Shown piece by piece: positions 8,209 through 16,491 of a stretch of 64,000 nt of DNA. The DNA comes from Rossellomorea aquimaris (lineage in GTDB: Bacteria > Bacillota > Bacilli > Bacillales > Bacillaceae_B). The DNA lies in contig NZ_JAIVAT010000007.1 in assembly GCF_020172085.1 (NCBI RefSeq), positions 682,001 through 746,000 of the forward strand, read 5' to 3'. A program made the translations under genes and the position numbers. Position 1 is the first letter of the stretch. Each line of letters begins with the position of its first letter. Under the pieces are notes generated by a model that was not told where the DNA came from, searched no databases, and was given only the letters and a program-made list of their open reading frames with translations.

Positions 8209-8805
8209 ATGATGATAAAACCGAATCGTAAAGTAGATGGTTTTATTAAGAAAGCCAAGAAGTGGAACGAAGAATATGAGAGACTGAGGAGTATCCTGCT
8301 TTCCTTTGAAGAACTGGAGGAAGAAATCAAGTGGATGCATCCCTGTTACACACTAGAAGGGAAAAACATCGTGCTGATGCATGGATTTAAAGAATACTGT
8401 GCGCTGCTGTTTCACAAAGGGGCACTGATGAAAGATCCGCAAGGGATTCTCATTCAACAAACCGAGAATGTGCAGTCTGCCCGTCAAATCCGATTCACCA
8501 GTGCGAAAGAAATCATCGAAATGAAATCGGTCCTGACATCGTATATCCAGGAAGCCATCGAAATCGAAAAAGCCGGTCTCCAAGTGGAATTGAAAAAGAC
8601 AGAAGAGTACTCTGTTCCAGATGAACTTCAACAGAAATTTGATGATATGCCGGAGTTAAAAACGGCTTTTGAAAACCTGACGCCGGGACGTCAGAGGGCA
8701 TATATCCTTTTTATATCCAAGGCGAAACAATCGAAGACTAGGGAGTCGAGGGTTGAGAAATATGTGCAGCACATCTTGGACGGTAAGGGCATGAATGATG
8801 AATGA
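8209..8805 (+). CDS. YdeI/OmdA-type DUF1801 protein
   Basis: 198 residues from the ATG at 8209; the GTG at 8203 lies inside the GATAGGAGG site. The N-terminal half is a DUF1801 domain (EIKWMHPCYTLEGKNIVLMHGFKEYCAL). The C-terminal third (LTPGRQRAYILFISKAKQSKTRESRVEKY) is the bacteriocin-protection YdeI/OmpD-associated motif. Bacillus YdeI-like proteins share this two-part layout. The biochemical role is unknown. It is 24 bases after the fra stop. Confidence 0.82.
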   Translation: MMIKPNRKVDGFIKKAKKWNEEYERLRSILLSFEELEEEIKWMHPCYTLEGKNIVLMHGFKEYCALLFHKGALMKDPQGILIQQTENVQSARQIRFTSAKEIIEMKSVLTSYIQEAIEIEKAGLQVELKKTEEYSVPDELQQKFDDMPELKTAFENLTPGRQRAYILFISKAKQSKTRESRVEKYVQHILDGKGMNDE

Positions 8806-8826
8806 AGGAGGGGGGATGAGCTAGCT

Positions 8827-10179
8827 TCATCCCTTTTTCATATTCCCATAGAAAGGGCTGGCGGTTTCCACTGTAAGTTTCGACTGTAGCTGTGAGACAG
8901 TGATGAATTGATACCCTTCCTTTTCAAGCATGGCCAATAATCCAGGCAACGCATCAGCTGTCGTGGAATGAACATCATGAAGGAGAATGATGGCTCCCGG
9001 AGCTATTTCCTTCTGCACCGTGGAATGGATAGCATTCACATTCTTGTTTTTCCAATCAAGCGAATCGACGGACCATAGGACGAGGGTCGAATGGCTATCT
9101 TGGGCAAACCTTTCCACTTCCGCATTGATTGCCCCATAAGGCGGACGCAGGACGGAGGGAAGTTGACCGGTCGCGCTCATGATTTTCTTACTGGAGGCGA
9201 GGACCTCTTGAACCATTTGCTCCTTTCCAATCTTCGTCAAATCCTTGTGATGGTCGGAGTGATTGCCGATTTCATGCCCGGCTTCTGCGACATCCTTCGC
9301 GACATCCGGGTATTTCTCCGCCTGACTACCAAGCATGAAAAACGTGGCATGGACGTCATGGTCTTTCAATATCTTAAGAATCCGTGGTGTCACATCTGGA
9401 TCCGGTCCGTCATCAAAGGTGAGGGCGACGTATTTTTCTCCATATTCAACCGATGCTTTTGCTACTTTCAACGAACCTTCTATCCTTTCATCCAAATAGG
9501 GGAGGATGGCATGAATCGGAATGTTCACCTGTGTGGGACCGTATTCATCGAGATCATTAAAGTATAGAGTGAGTGCTTTTTCGTTGAGAGACCAGTTCCA
9601 AGAGGCTGGATCCTGTAATACCTTCTGCACTTTAGATTCAGGATGTCCCATGAGACGGTTCCCTATCATATTGATCGACTCTTCATTCGTTTTCATGATG
9701 TCAGGTAGTTTGACGATCTTTTTTTCAGCAGCATTGATCGTAAACGTCTTTACGTGCTCTTTCCCCTTGACGTCACCCACCAGCATATAGGAGTGAAAGA
9801 GGATGTGAAAAGTGTCATCTGTAGATTTCTTGCTGTCTGCCTGAATGACAAGGTGGGCGCGGGTGCCATTACCCAGCTGATTCTTGTTTTCCTTCACTTT
9901 TTCTAAAAAGGCTTCCTTCTCATGCTCAATCCACCTTTGGATGGGTTTCTTTATGCTTTCATCTTCCATCATCGGGATGTTGATGGACATCGTGTACGTA
10001 TCCGTATTCTTAGTTTCCGTTTTATAGTCATTGGTCAGAGGGGAAACACTGTCTGACACAGGCTCGAATCGAATGGCCTCGATGAGCTGTGTCATGCCAT
10101 AAACGAATGAAAGACCAATCACAGCCAACACTACCCAACCTGGCCAGCGTATCCTTCTGAAGGGAATCTTCTTCAACAT
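8827..10179 (-). CDS. PdaC-like membrane-anchored polysaccharide deacetylase
   Basis: 450 residues from the ATG at 10179 (AGAGGA upstream). A single N-terminal membrane anchor is at about residues 14-35, so the enzyme faces the outside. A PdaC-type extracellular region (DUF3298/DUF4163 like) covers about 50-240. The NodB domain shows TFDDGPD, HSDHHK, RPPYG, DSLDW and ILLHDVH, the five deacetylase motifs with metal ligands. In B. subtilis PdaC deacetylates N-acetylmuramic acid in peptidoglycan. The same substrate here is inference. Confidence 0.88.
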   Translation of the reverse strand: MLKKIPFRRIRWPGWVVLAVIGLSFVYGMTQLIEAIRFEPVSDSVSPLTNDYKTETKNTDTYTMSINIPMMEDESIKKPIQRWIEHEKEAFLEKVKENKNQLGNGTRAHLVIQADSKKSTDDTFHILFHSYMLVGDVKGKEHVKTFTINAAEKKIVKLPDIMKTNEESINMIGNRLMGHPESKVQKVLQDPASWNWSLNEKALTLYFNDLDEYGPTQVNIPIHAILPYLDERIEGSLKVAKASVEYGEKYVALTFDDGPDPDVTPRILKILKDHDVHATFFMLGSQAEKYPDVAKDVAEAGHEIGNHSDHHKDLTKIGKEQMVQEVLASSKKIMSATGQLPSVLRPPYGAINAEVERFAQDSHSTLVLWSVDSLDWKNKNVNAIHSTVQKEIAPGAIILLHDVHSTTADALPGLLAMLEKEGYQFITVSQLQSKLTVETASPFYGNMKKG

Positions 10180-10375
10180 CACGCATCCTCTTTTCTGGTA
10201 AAAAAGTCATCCTTGAAAAACGAAACAATTCCAATTATTTCAAATTATTTGTGAGAATTCAATGATTCTTTCACGACTTTCTAATAAATTGGGAAAGAGT
10301 GGATGAACATGAAACTTCTCGACCCTTACAATCGTCTATTTAAGAAGAGAGTGGTTTAGAAAGGCGGTCATCACT

Positions 10376-10657
10376 GTGAAAAAATACTCATGGCTCAGTT
10401 ATGTGTCAGCAGGAATCCCGCTCGTATTATTTGTTCTATTGTTTAACGTTTCAAACATAAACGATCAATCAATCATTTATACGATTTTTTATACACTTTT
10501 CATTGGGGCTCCCTTTTCCCTTATCCTGAGCATCATCGCTCTGAAGAAACGAAATGAAAAAAACGGGTTTGCTCTTGTGGGGTTAACGTTTGCCGTATTA
10601 TTAACTGTTTCCATTTTGTATGTATTGGTTCTAGGGTTCGGAATGGGAGAGGCGTAA
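10376..10657 (+). CDS. Small three-segment membrane protein
   Basis: 93 residues, GTG start with AAAGGCGG upstream. Three hydrophobic segments (about 9-24, 34-54 and 66-88) are separated by a short basic loop KKRNEKNG. No family recognised. It opens a cluster of tiny membrane-protein genes that runs to 14.9 kb. It ends 20 bases before the phospholipase-like frame. Confidence 0.6.
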   Translation: MKKYSWLSYVSAGIPLVLFVLLFNVSNINDQSIIYTIFYTLFIGAPFSLILSIIALKKRNEKNGFALVGLTFAVLLTVSILYVLVLGFGMGEA

Positions 10658-10697
10658 TCAAGTAAAGGCAGATTAGATGGATTATGAAAAGGAGCTG

Positions 10698-11399
10698 ATG
10701 GCATTGGCCACGTGGATGGTACATTTCAGAATCGCAGAGAAACTTTTGAATAAAGGTTTGCAGGTTGCTGAAGAAGAGTTTGTCGTAGGGAATATCGGTC
10801 CGGATTGTGGATTGCCTGACCCAGAGACAGGTATCTTTCATCCTGATAAAATCATCACTCATTTTAGAGAAAATGGGAAAATAAATCCAGACCTGTTTCT
10901 GAAACAATACATAGAAGGTCGACAGGGTTTCACCGATCCCCGCTCATCCTTTTATTTAGGGTACTACCTTCATCTGGTGACGGATGTGGAATGGAGCAAG
11001 ATGCATCACGAAAAGAAGAAAGAACCCATTTATCAAACGATTCTCGGAACACCTGAATACACGAGAAAAATAAAAGGGGACTGGTATGGAACGGATTTCG
11101 TCTATTTACAAGGAAACACGGATACAGTATTTCATCGTGTTTTTCAACATATTAAGAGTTTTCCAGATTACCTGGACATCTTTCCAGAGAACCAGATTAC
11201 CAAACAAATTAAACGGATTACGGCCTTTTATTTAGGTGATTCTTATGCCTTCGCTCTGGAACCGGATTATATGTTTACCTATTTAACCCCTGATGAAGTT
11301 ACGCAGTTTGTCGAGGAGACGACGGAGAAGTTGGTGGATATCTTGCAAACAATCTTTCAAGAGGAGGATCTTTGGGAATCTTACTCTTTGAAAAAATGA
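10698..11399 (+). CDS. Zinc-dependent phospholipase C-like protein
   Basis: 233 residues from the ATG at 10698; a TTG at 10704 has even better spacing to AAAAGGAG, and a longer frame starts at 10677. Family members typically begin MATW-VHFRIAE, as here. The fold is that of the Zn_dep_PLPC family: TWMVHFRIAE, GNIGPDCG, YYLHLVTDVEW, with His and Asp residues placed as metal ligands. It lacks a signal peptide. Substrate unknown; many members are annotated only as hydrolases. Confidence 0.75.
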   Translation: MALATWMVHFRIAEKLLNKGLQVAEEEFVVGNIGPDCGLPDPETGIFHPDKIITHFRENGKINPDLFLKQYIEGRQGFTDPRSSFYLGYYLHLVTDVEWSKMHHEKKKEPIYQTILGTPEYTRKIKGDWYGTDFVYLQGNTDTVFHRVFQHIKSFPDYLDIFPENQITKQIKRITAFYLGDSYAFALEPDYMFTYLTPDEVTQFVEETTEKLVDILQTIFQEEDLWESYSLKK

Positions 11400-11413
11400 T
11401 AGGAGGGGAACTT

Positions 11414-11509
11414 ATGAATCTACTTACACCGATCATTCTAACAGGTGTGGTTTTAGCAATGGCTTGGATAGCAGGGGAAAATGAAAAGGCAAACGAACAG
11501 AGGAAATGA
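11414..11509 (+). CDS. 31-residue single-span membrane microprotein
   Basis: ATG at 11414 follows a very strong ATAGGAGGGG site. The protein starts MNLLTPIILTGVVLAMAW, one hydrophobic span, then a charged tail ENEKANEQRK. It lies 14 bases after the preceding stop. The strong ribosome site and clean ends argue for expression. No family recognised. Confidence 0.55.
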   Translation: MNLLTPIILTGVVLAMAWIAGENEKANEQRK

Positions 11510-11546
11510 GGAAAGACCCGATAGAATTTGAAAAGGGGGCTGATGC

Positions 11547-11810
11547 ATGAAGGAGGAACAAGCCAGAAAGCATATTTATCTCATACTGGGATATTCAGGA
11601 CTCCTTCTTATAGGGCTGGCGATGTTAAGGAATTTATCCATTGTGAACGATCATGTGGGATACGGCCTGACGATGTTCGGATATTTTTTACTTGTTTCGT
11701 ATTTTAAATTTGAAGATGATAAGATTGGTGCCACAAGAAAAGAAAAGGCGTTTTATCGTATAGGATTTTTAGTGGTGTTAGTGATTGTGGCGTGGAATTC
11801 TTATTTGTAG
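11547..11810 (+). CDS. Small membrane protein
   Basis: 87 residues with three hydrophobic segments (about 11-27, 37-53, 68-86) and a charged loop KFEDDKIGATRKEK. GGGGCTGATGC-type ribosome site just upstream. Family not recognised. Part of the tiny membrane-gene cluster. Confidence 0.55.
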   Translation: MKEEQARKHIYLILGYSGLLLIGLAMLRNLSIVNDHVGYGLTMFGYFLLVSYFKFEDDKIGATRKEKAFYRIGFLVVLVIVAWNSYL

Positions 11811-11832
11811 ATTCATATAAAAGAGGTGAAAT

Positions 11833-11991
11833 ATGGAGCTCATAATAAAAGTCATACTATATATCGTCTTCTTGATAGGAGCACTCTATTTCTATTTCGG
11901 AGGTACCAAAAGGATTAAAAATGGTCATTTCACTCTCATTATGGTAATTAGTGTTTTGTTATTAAGTTATTATTATTGGTTTGAAATATAG
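11833..11991 (+). CDS. 52-residue two-span membrane protein
   Basis: ATG at 11833 follows AAGAGGTGAA. The chain has two hydrophobic spans (about 3-22 and 34-50) joined by GGTKRIKNGH, and ends YYYWFEI. The gene starts 22 bases after the previous stop and ends 52 bases before the next start. Family not recognised. Confidence 0.55.
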   Translation: MELIIKVILYIVFLIGALYFYFGGTKRIKNGHFTLIMVISVLLLSYYYWFEI

Positions 11992-12043
11992 CTTTAGCGA
12001 TTAAATGCGAAAGACCTTCCAAGAAAGAGAGTGGCGATGTGCT

Positions 12044-12415
12044 GTGAACATTCTTCAAAATGATATTATTCAGTTTATCTTGTATCTTGCAGCATTTATA
12101 CTGATCTTTTATGTGATCGAAAAAATAGTCAGGAAAAAGTGGCAGATTGTAAAAAGATCCGAAGCACATGAAGTCAATGCTTTCCATAAGTGGGGGAAAC
12201 GGATTCTTGGGGGCATATTCTTTGCCACCATCGTATTCTTTCCTTCAGGTTCAGGGGTGATAGGTGCTCTAATTATCATGATGACCTTAGCATTTGATTC
12301 CTATATGCAGTGGAAACACGAGAACGCAAAAAGAGAATACATCATTACATTTCTGGGGCTCATTGTCTTTATCGTTTTCATCTCAATTGGATATTCATTT
12401 GACTTATTGCTGTAA
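12044..12415 (+). CDS. DUF4181-like membrane protein (copy 1)
   Basis: 123 residues from the GTG at 12044; the frame is open from an ATG at 12005 with no good ribosome site, so the start is uncertain. Four hydrophobic segments. The pattern of a first span followed by EKIVRKKW, then a short amphipathic region with HKWGKR before the second span, is shared with the proteins at 20933 and 27174, which I assign to the same DUF4181-like family. Function unknown. Confidence 0.6.
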   Translation: MNILQNDIIQFILYLAAFILIFYVIEKIVRKKWQIVKRSEAHEVNAFHKWGKRILGGIFFATIVFFPSGSGVIGALIIMMTLAFDSYMQWKHENAKREYIITFLGLIVFIVFISIGYSFDLLL

Positions 12416-12453
12416 TCCAAAATAAAAACATCTTATGAAAGGAAGGAAGCACC

Positions 12454-12633
12454 ATGACTAAATCAGAATTAGAATATCAAATCAACGAAGTGAAATTAGA
12501 GTATATTCGTATCCAAGGAGATCTTGAGAAGCTGGAAACCTTCGGCAGAAACACGGATATTCAACAAAGAAAGTTGGACGAACTTGAGCAGGAGCTATCT
12601 CAGCTACATAGGAAACTGGATGCCATCGACTAA
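12454..12633 (+). CDS. 59-residue coiled-coil protein (SE1832-like)
   Basis: ATG at 12454 with GGAAGGAAG upstream. The whole protein is heptad-rich (LEYQINEVKLEYIRIQGDLEKLE, then RKLDELEQELSQLHRKL, hyphenated only by a short turn) and highly charged, with no membrane span. It resembles the small SE1832-type proteins of Bacillales. Function unknown. It is the only soluble microprotein in this stretch. Confidence 0.62.
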   Translation: MTKSELEYQINEVKLEYIRIQGDLEKLETFGRNTDIQQRKLDELEQELSQLHRKLDAID

Positions 12634-12744
12634 GCATCATCATATGTTTCATGAATATTGAAGCTGCATGGAAAATAGGTATATAGAAAGACGAACGGTA
12701 CAAGTTCCAACTTGTATCTGGCTCTCTGATAGGGGCTGATTTCA

Positions 12745-12930
12745 ATGTATCGCAATCGTGACAGACAGGTGAACATCGTCATTCTGGTGCTTTTGTGCAT
12801 CCTGATCTTTCATATCATCCGCATCATCCTTCATGTGAGGGTGTACTTCGTCTACAGCATGGGAATGGGGTATCTTTTGTTCTTGGGAATGATTATTTTT
12901 CTTATTTTATTCCTTTTATTCAAAAGGTGA
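12745..12930 (+). CDS. 61-residue two-span membrane protein
   Basis: Basic N-terminus (YRNRDRQ), then two long hydrophobic spans (about 9-28 and 37-58) and a terminal KR. AGGGGCTG site upstream. The 110 bases before it hold no other gene I can see. Family not recognised. Confidence 0.5.
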   Translation: MYRNRDRQVNIVILVLLCILIFHIIRIILHVRVYFVYSMGMGYLLFLGMIIFLILFLLFKR

Positions 12931-13044
12931 TTGAACGGGTACTTTTCTTAAATGGGAAGAGTGCCTCTTTTTTTGAGAACTTATGTAGGAAAATTATGTT
13001 AATATGGAAATGGAATACCAAGTATACCTGAACGGAGGTTCTAT

Positions 13045-13242
13045 ATGAAAAACAATAATCAATTGGCTTTACTTGTGTCGTGGGTCGTATTAGTCGGATT
13101 TCCACTCTTTTTTCTCTTTGTCTCTCTGTATACGGGTCAATGGAGATATTTGATGTGGAGTCTACCACCTTCTTTTTTGGCAGGATTTACGGGCCTTATG
13201 TTGACCCTTAATCAAATGAAAAAAGAGAAAGAAGGGGCTTAA
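13045..13242 (+). CDS. 65-residue two-span membrane protein
   Basis: ACGGAGG site 7 bases before the ATG. Two hydrophobic spans (about 8-27 and 34-53) and a basic/acidic tail KKEKEGA. It is followed after one base by the next gene, so the two are translated together. Family not recognised. Confidence 0.58.
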   Translation: MKNNNQLALLVSWVVLVGFPLFFLFVSLYTGQWRYLMWSLPPSFLAGFTGLMLTLNQMKKEKEGA

Positions 13243-13243
13243 C

Positions 13244-13435
13244 ATGATGCTTTTATTCTTTAATGTGTTCAGGAATATCATTTCGACGTTCTTTTTAGAC
13301 GGGATTTGGGTAGTCGGCTTTTTTTACTTGCTCAATAAGACATTTGAAAGCGATCGCCTTAAGAAGCTGTCCCTTTATGCGGTTGGAATGATTTCGGTAC
13401 TGTTGTTCTTTTATTCTGTCATGGTGAGTATTTGA
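13244..13435 (+). CDS. 63-residue two-span membrane protein
   Basis: Starts one base after the preceding stop, with GAAGGGG inside that gene. Two hydrophobic spans (about 3-28 and 42-60) separated by KTFESDRLKK. Its stop overlaps the upstream part of the YdcF-like frame. Family not recognised. Confidence 0.55.
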   Translation: MMLLFFNVFRNIISTFFLDGIWVVGFFYLLNKTFESDRLKKLSLYAVGMISVLLFFYSVMVSI

Positions 13436-13437
13436 GT

Positions 13438-14058
13438 ATGTACATATCGACTTTGGAGATTGAAAGGCTTACACATGATCAGATGGGGAATCTATTATTC
13501 TCGGATATTGAAGACGATCAACAGCATGGAGATTGTATCTTCGTGGCGGGAAGCAGTAAGGCCATGACATACCGTTTACCTAAAGCCGTGGAGCTGTATA
13601 AACAGGGAAGAGCCGGTAAAATCCTGTTTTCCGGTGGCGTGAAATGGTGGGGGAGTGAGTATACCGAAGCCGAAAAATTGAAAAGGGAAGCAATCTCATT
13701 AGGAGTTCCGGAAAAAGATATCTTAACAGAAACGCTTTCCCTACACACCCTTAAAAATGTTCTGGCATCCCTCCTTGTTCTTGATCGGGAATTTCATTTA
13801 CACAACATTAGGAGGCTGCTCGTCGTAACATCTTCCTACCATATGAGAAGACTTCATCTGACGCTGAAAACCTATATGCCGGAATGGATATCATTCACCT
13901 TATGCCCGGCAGAAGATGACAATACTAGAGAAGATAACTGGTTCCTAAGTGAAACGGGGATCAAACGGGTCAAAAAGGAATCGGGAAGTTTGATCCGGTA
14001 TGTGAAGCAGGGTGCTTTGAAAGATGAGGATGTTCTTATTCATAAAATAGAATGCTAG
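13438..14058 (+). CDS. YdcF-like DUF218 domain protein
   Basis: 206 residues from the ATG at 13438; a TTG at 13432 is an alternative. No membrane span. The DUF218 core is seen as CIFVAGSSK, GKILFSGG, ETLSLHTLKNV (the E-x-S/T-x-T-x-x-N element) and VVTSSYHMRR. The family includes SanA/YdcF proteins linked to cell-envelope processes in other bacteria. Here it is a short cytosolic form without the usual anchor. Translationally close to the preceding gene. Confidence 0.75.
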   Translation: MYISTLEIERLTHDQMGNLLFSDIEDDQQHGDCIFVAGSSKAMTYRLPKAVELYKQGRAGKILFSGGVKWWGSEYTEAEKLKREAISLGVPEKDILTETLSLHTLKNVLASLLVLDREFHLHNIRRLLVVTSSYHMRRLHLTLKTYMPEWISFTLCPAEDDNTREDNWFLSETGIKRVKKESGSLIRYVKQGALKDEDVLIHKIEC

Positions 14059-14068
14059 GAGGCGGAAA

Positions 14069-14290
14069 ATGACAAAAGAAAAAGCGTATCCGAGATTCTG
14101 GCGTTTTCTCACCTACTTTACAGGATTTTGGATTTTGTATGGCTGCTATGTTCTGATCAAGGATGTATTCATTGAGGATCATTTCGATCGTCAGCCCCTG
14201 TATTTGATCGTTATGATGACCCTAATGTTGCTTCGGTCAATGCAGGAATATAATAAGGCAAAGAAGCTTTCTTCTACAAATGGGTCCTAA
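14069..14290 (+). CDS. 73-residue two-span membrane protein
   Basis: AGGAGGCGG lies just before the ATG. Two hydrophobic spans (about 11-29 and 45-58) and a basic tail. Follows the DUF218 gene by 10 bases. Family not recognised. Confidence 0.55.
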   Translation: MTKEKAYPRFWRFLTYFTGFWILYGCYVLIKDVFIEDHFDRQPLYLIVMMTLMLLRSMQEYNKAKKLSSTNGS

Positions 14291-14313
14291 CACTTACAAT
14301 ATGGAGGGATTCA

Positions 14314-14643
14314 ATGTACGTCAAAATCTATCATTATCATATTCCGAAAGAGAAGGTAGAACAGTTTCTGGACATCCAAGAACGAGCAGGGGAATTGTAT
14401 GGTCAGTATATTGACTACCAAACTATTTACATAAACAGTAAGAATGATGAAACAAAATGGATGGAAATATCTCGTTATCAGGATGAAAATGAGTACCGAA
14501 GGAGTATGGAGCGATTAAACGAAGAGTCGGAGGTACATTTGTTATTCGATGAATTCAAATCTCTATTAATCGGAGATATCAAGGAAGACGACTTTTTCGA
14601 AAAGAAACAAATGACCTTTCAAAACGGCAAGAAAGCGGAGTGA
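14314..14643 (+). CDS. Small cytosolic protein, possibly a dimeric alpha-beta barrel
   Basis: 109 residues, no membrane span. The pattern of a short strand (YVKIYHYHI), a helix (KVEQFLDIQERAGELYG), a strand with WMEISRYQDENEYRRSMERL, then a charged tail is reminiscent of the ABM/stress-responsive dimeric barrel fold. This is a structural guess only. AATATGGAGGG ribosome site; followed after 7 bases by the next gene. Confidence 0.5.
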   Translation: MYVKIYHYHIPKEKVEQFLDIQERAGELYGQYIDYQTIYINSKNDETKWMEISRYQDENEYRRSMERLNEESEVHLLFDEFKSLLIGDIKEDDFFEKKQMTFQNGKKAE

Positions 14644-14650
14644 TGGAATC

Positions 14651-14884
14651 ATGAAATTTTTTGGGAGTATATTCTCCTTAACAAGCTTCATTCTGGCCAT
14701 CTATGTACTGGTGATGAAAGAATATAGATGGATTGAACTTGTGATGTTGATGTTTAGTCTATCAATTGGAATCATGGGGATAGAAGAAATTAAAAAGGAC
14801 CATAAGGGGAGGGGAGTGTTATTAATATCAGTGGGCTTACTTTGCCTCTACTCTTCAATTCAAGGATTCTTGTTCTTACATTAA
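14651..14884 (+). CDS. Small membrane protein (DUF3953-like)
   Basis: 77 residues with three hydrophobic segments and a central GIMGIEEIKKDHKGRG loop. This loop and size resemble the Bacillus DUF3953/YczI group, low certainty. It closes the run of tiny membrane-protein genes. Convergent with the sigma-region-2-like gene that ends 10 bases away. Confidence 0.5.
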   Translation: MKFFGSIFSLTSFILAIYVLVMKEYRWIELVMLMFSLSIGIMGIEEIKKDHKGRGVLLISVGLLCLYSSIQGFLFLH

Positions 14885-14894
14885 ATAGAAGGTC

Positions 14895-15146
14895 TCACTT
14901 ATGATTCACCATCAACTTCTGCAAAATAACCGATAAATAGCGGTCCGAAGATCGTGAAATGACCGAGGGTTGCTCCCATATATTCCTCATGATCATCAAA
15001 ATCAACTGTTCCGTCGCGGTACTGCATCCCGTCACCCTATAGCCTGTAAGGAACATAAATGTTTCATAATCCTGATAAAACTTCTTGAATGAATGCTGAT
15101 CCCTTGATAATAAACAGGTCATCAGATCTAGCTTTGTCATCTTCAT
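14895..15146 (-). CDS. 83-residue protein resembling only ECF sigma region 2
   Basis: ATG at 15146 follows AAGGGGAG by 8 bases. The chain reads like sigma-70 region 2 of ECF factors: FKKFYQDYETFMFLTGYRVTG aligns with the usual FxxLYxxYxxxxYxxAYRxTG, then ATEQLILMIMRNIWEQPS replaces the AED-VQEVFLxxWxxP core, and it ends VILQKLMVNHK where ECF factors continue with NLxxDHxR. No region 4 follows in any frame, and the stop is clean. It may be a stand-alone sigma2-like RNA polymerase binder or a decayed sigma factor. The acidic residues of the region 2.2 core are replaced by hydrophobic ones. Confidence 0.5.
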   Translation of the reverse strand: MKMTKLDLMTCLLSRDQHSFKKFYQDYETFMFLTGYRVTGCSTATEQLILMIMRNIWEQPSVISRSSDRYLSVILQKLMVNHK

Positions 15147-15272
15147 GAAAACAACTCCCCTTTATACTCATGTATCCATACCCTTCTTCGCCCAAGTAGT
15201 AACTCTTTTTCCATCATTTATTGAATATATTCATCTTAACGTGGTATATATACGATAAAAGGTGGTGCAGAA

Positions 15273-15965
15273 ATGACTTTCAAAACAACTTCGGCAGCTC
15301 TCCTTCTTGGCAGTGCTTTACTCCTAACGGCCTGCAGCGGGGACGGGACTGCATCAGATCAAGATGAAAACACTCAGTCCATGGACGAAAACCAAAAGGA
15401 TACCTCCGTGGATATGAATGCTGAAAACAGTGCAGAGGAAAATGCCGGTGAAGATATGAACGCCGATGAGAATGAAAACAATGAAGAAGCTGGAGACAGC
15501 AATGGTGAAACAGAAAGTGATGCCAGCAGTGAAAACGAGGATATTCAGAAAAAGGAGTATCCTTCACCTGAAGAAGCGGCGGCTCAAATCGAAGGATATG
15601 AGAAGGTCGATCAAACGAACATCGATCTTGGTCACGGTATCAAAGGCCTTCAGGAAGGGGCGGCCGGTCATGAGTATCTTTATTGGAATGAAGGTCGCTG
15701 GCTGATCAAAGTCAACTTTCCGCTAGATCCACAGTATGGTATTGATGGATATGATGGAGCCGAAGAAATGGCTAAGAACGTCGTAGAATATCTGGAGACG
15801 AACTACTTGCCCGCTCCGGAAGACAGGGGAGTGATTACAATCAACGGATTTAAGGACCACCCCGCAACCGTGGTGATGTGGCAAAAAGGAAAGACTGTTT
15901 ATACAATCACTTCACAAGAAAAAGAACCATTCGACGCACTCAAAAAAGCGGTTGAATCAGAATAA
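15273..15965 (+). CDS. Lipoprotein with acidic linker
   Basis: 230 residues. The signal peptide ends in the lipobox LLTAC with lipidated Cys21. Residues about 24-92 are a low-complexity Asp/Glu/Asn/Ser linker, and the C-terminal 135 residues form a compact domain with YWNEGRWLI and GFKDHPATVVMWQKG. The latter resembles domains that bind or sense at the cell surface, but I cannot name it. Ribosome site AAAGGTGG. It ends at a strong terminator. Confidence 0.72.
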   Translation: MTFKTTSAALLLGSALLLTACSGDGTASDQDENTQSMDENQKDTSVDMNAENSAEENAGEDMNADENENNEEAGDSNGETESDASSENEDIQKKEYPSPEEAAAQIEGYEKVDQTNIDLGHGIKGLQEGAAGHEYLYWNEGRWLIKVNFPLDPQYGIDGYDGAEEMAKNVVEYLETNYLPAPEDRGVITINGFKDHPATVVMWQKGKTVYTITSQEKEPFDALKKAVESE

Positions 15966-15966
15966 A

Positions 15967-15996
15967 AAGGTGGCCGGGATCCCGGCCACCTTTTTT
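15967..15996 (+). terminator. Perfect hairpin terminator
   Basis: Arms AAGGTGGCCGGG (15967-15978) and CCCGGCCACCTT (15981-15992) with a two-base loop, followed by Ts. It can serve the lipoprotein gene and the convergent VOC gene. Confidence 0.93.
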
Positions 15997-15998
15997 CT

Positions 15999-16418
15999 TC
16001 AGCGATTCATTTCCTGGAGCTTTTTAATATTATCCGAATGAAACGGTGATCCTTCCACTTCGCTCACCACGCTGAAGGGATTTCCGTCCGGATCAAAGAA
16101 ATCGAAAAAGCGCATCCCGCCGAAGTCGTCGATATCGGACGTGACGACACCTTTGCCGTTCAATTCCTCATGAATTGAATCAACATCCTGTACAACAAAA
16201 TTGAAATAGCTATTTTTTTGCTTCCCCTTAATGATAAACTCCGTCGGTTGAGGGGTTTCCACTTCAATCAACCCAAACTGTGTCGAACCGTTTGGTAAGT
16301 AAAAGCCGGCACCCCCGTCCCACGAATCGATTTTCTTCAACCCTAAATGCTCCTCATACCAGGCGGTTGATTTCTCAAGATTCGTCACAGGGACAAATAC
16401 ACTTCCAATCTTAAACAT
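15999..16418 (-). CDS. VOC (glyoxalase/bleomycin-resistance) family protein
   Basis: 139 residues with the two-repeat VOC fold: IGSVFVPVTNLEKSTAWYEEHLGL at the start and YFNFVVQDVDSIHEEL then FFDFFDPDGNPFSVV in the second half. Metal-ligand positions are partly conserved (Glu/His pattern incomplete by eye). Could be a metal-dependent lyase or a binding protein. Good AAGGAGAGG ribosome site. Divergent from the sigma factor gene at 16492. Confidence 0.8.
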   Translation of the reverse strand: MFKIGSVFVPVTNLEKSTAWYEEHLGLKKIDSWDGGAGFYLPNGSTQFGLIEVETPQPTEFIIKGKQKNSYFNFVVQDVDSIHEELNGKGVVTSDIDDFGGMRFFDFFDPDGNPFSVVSEVEGSPFHSDNIKKLQEMNR

Positions 16419-16491
16419 CGTATCCTCTCCTTATAAATGAAATTCCTATGTATAACGAATATAATGAAGAAAAAGTTACAAAAAATGTGAG

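Noticed and set aside
10303-10359. Very short ORF (18 codons) before the 10376 gene
   Set aside because: Weak ribosome site, no regulatory structure or codon pattern to call it a leader.
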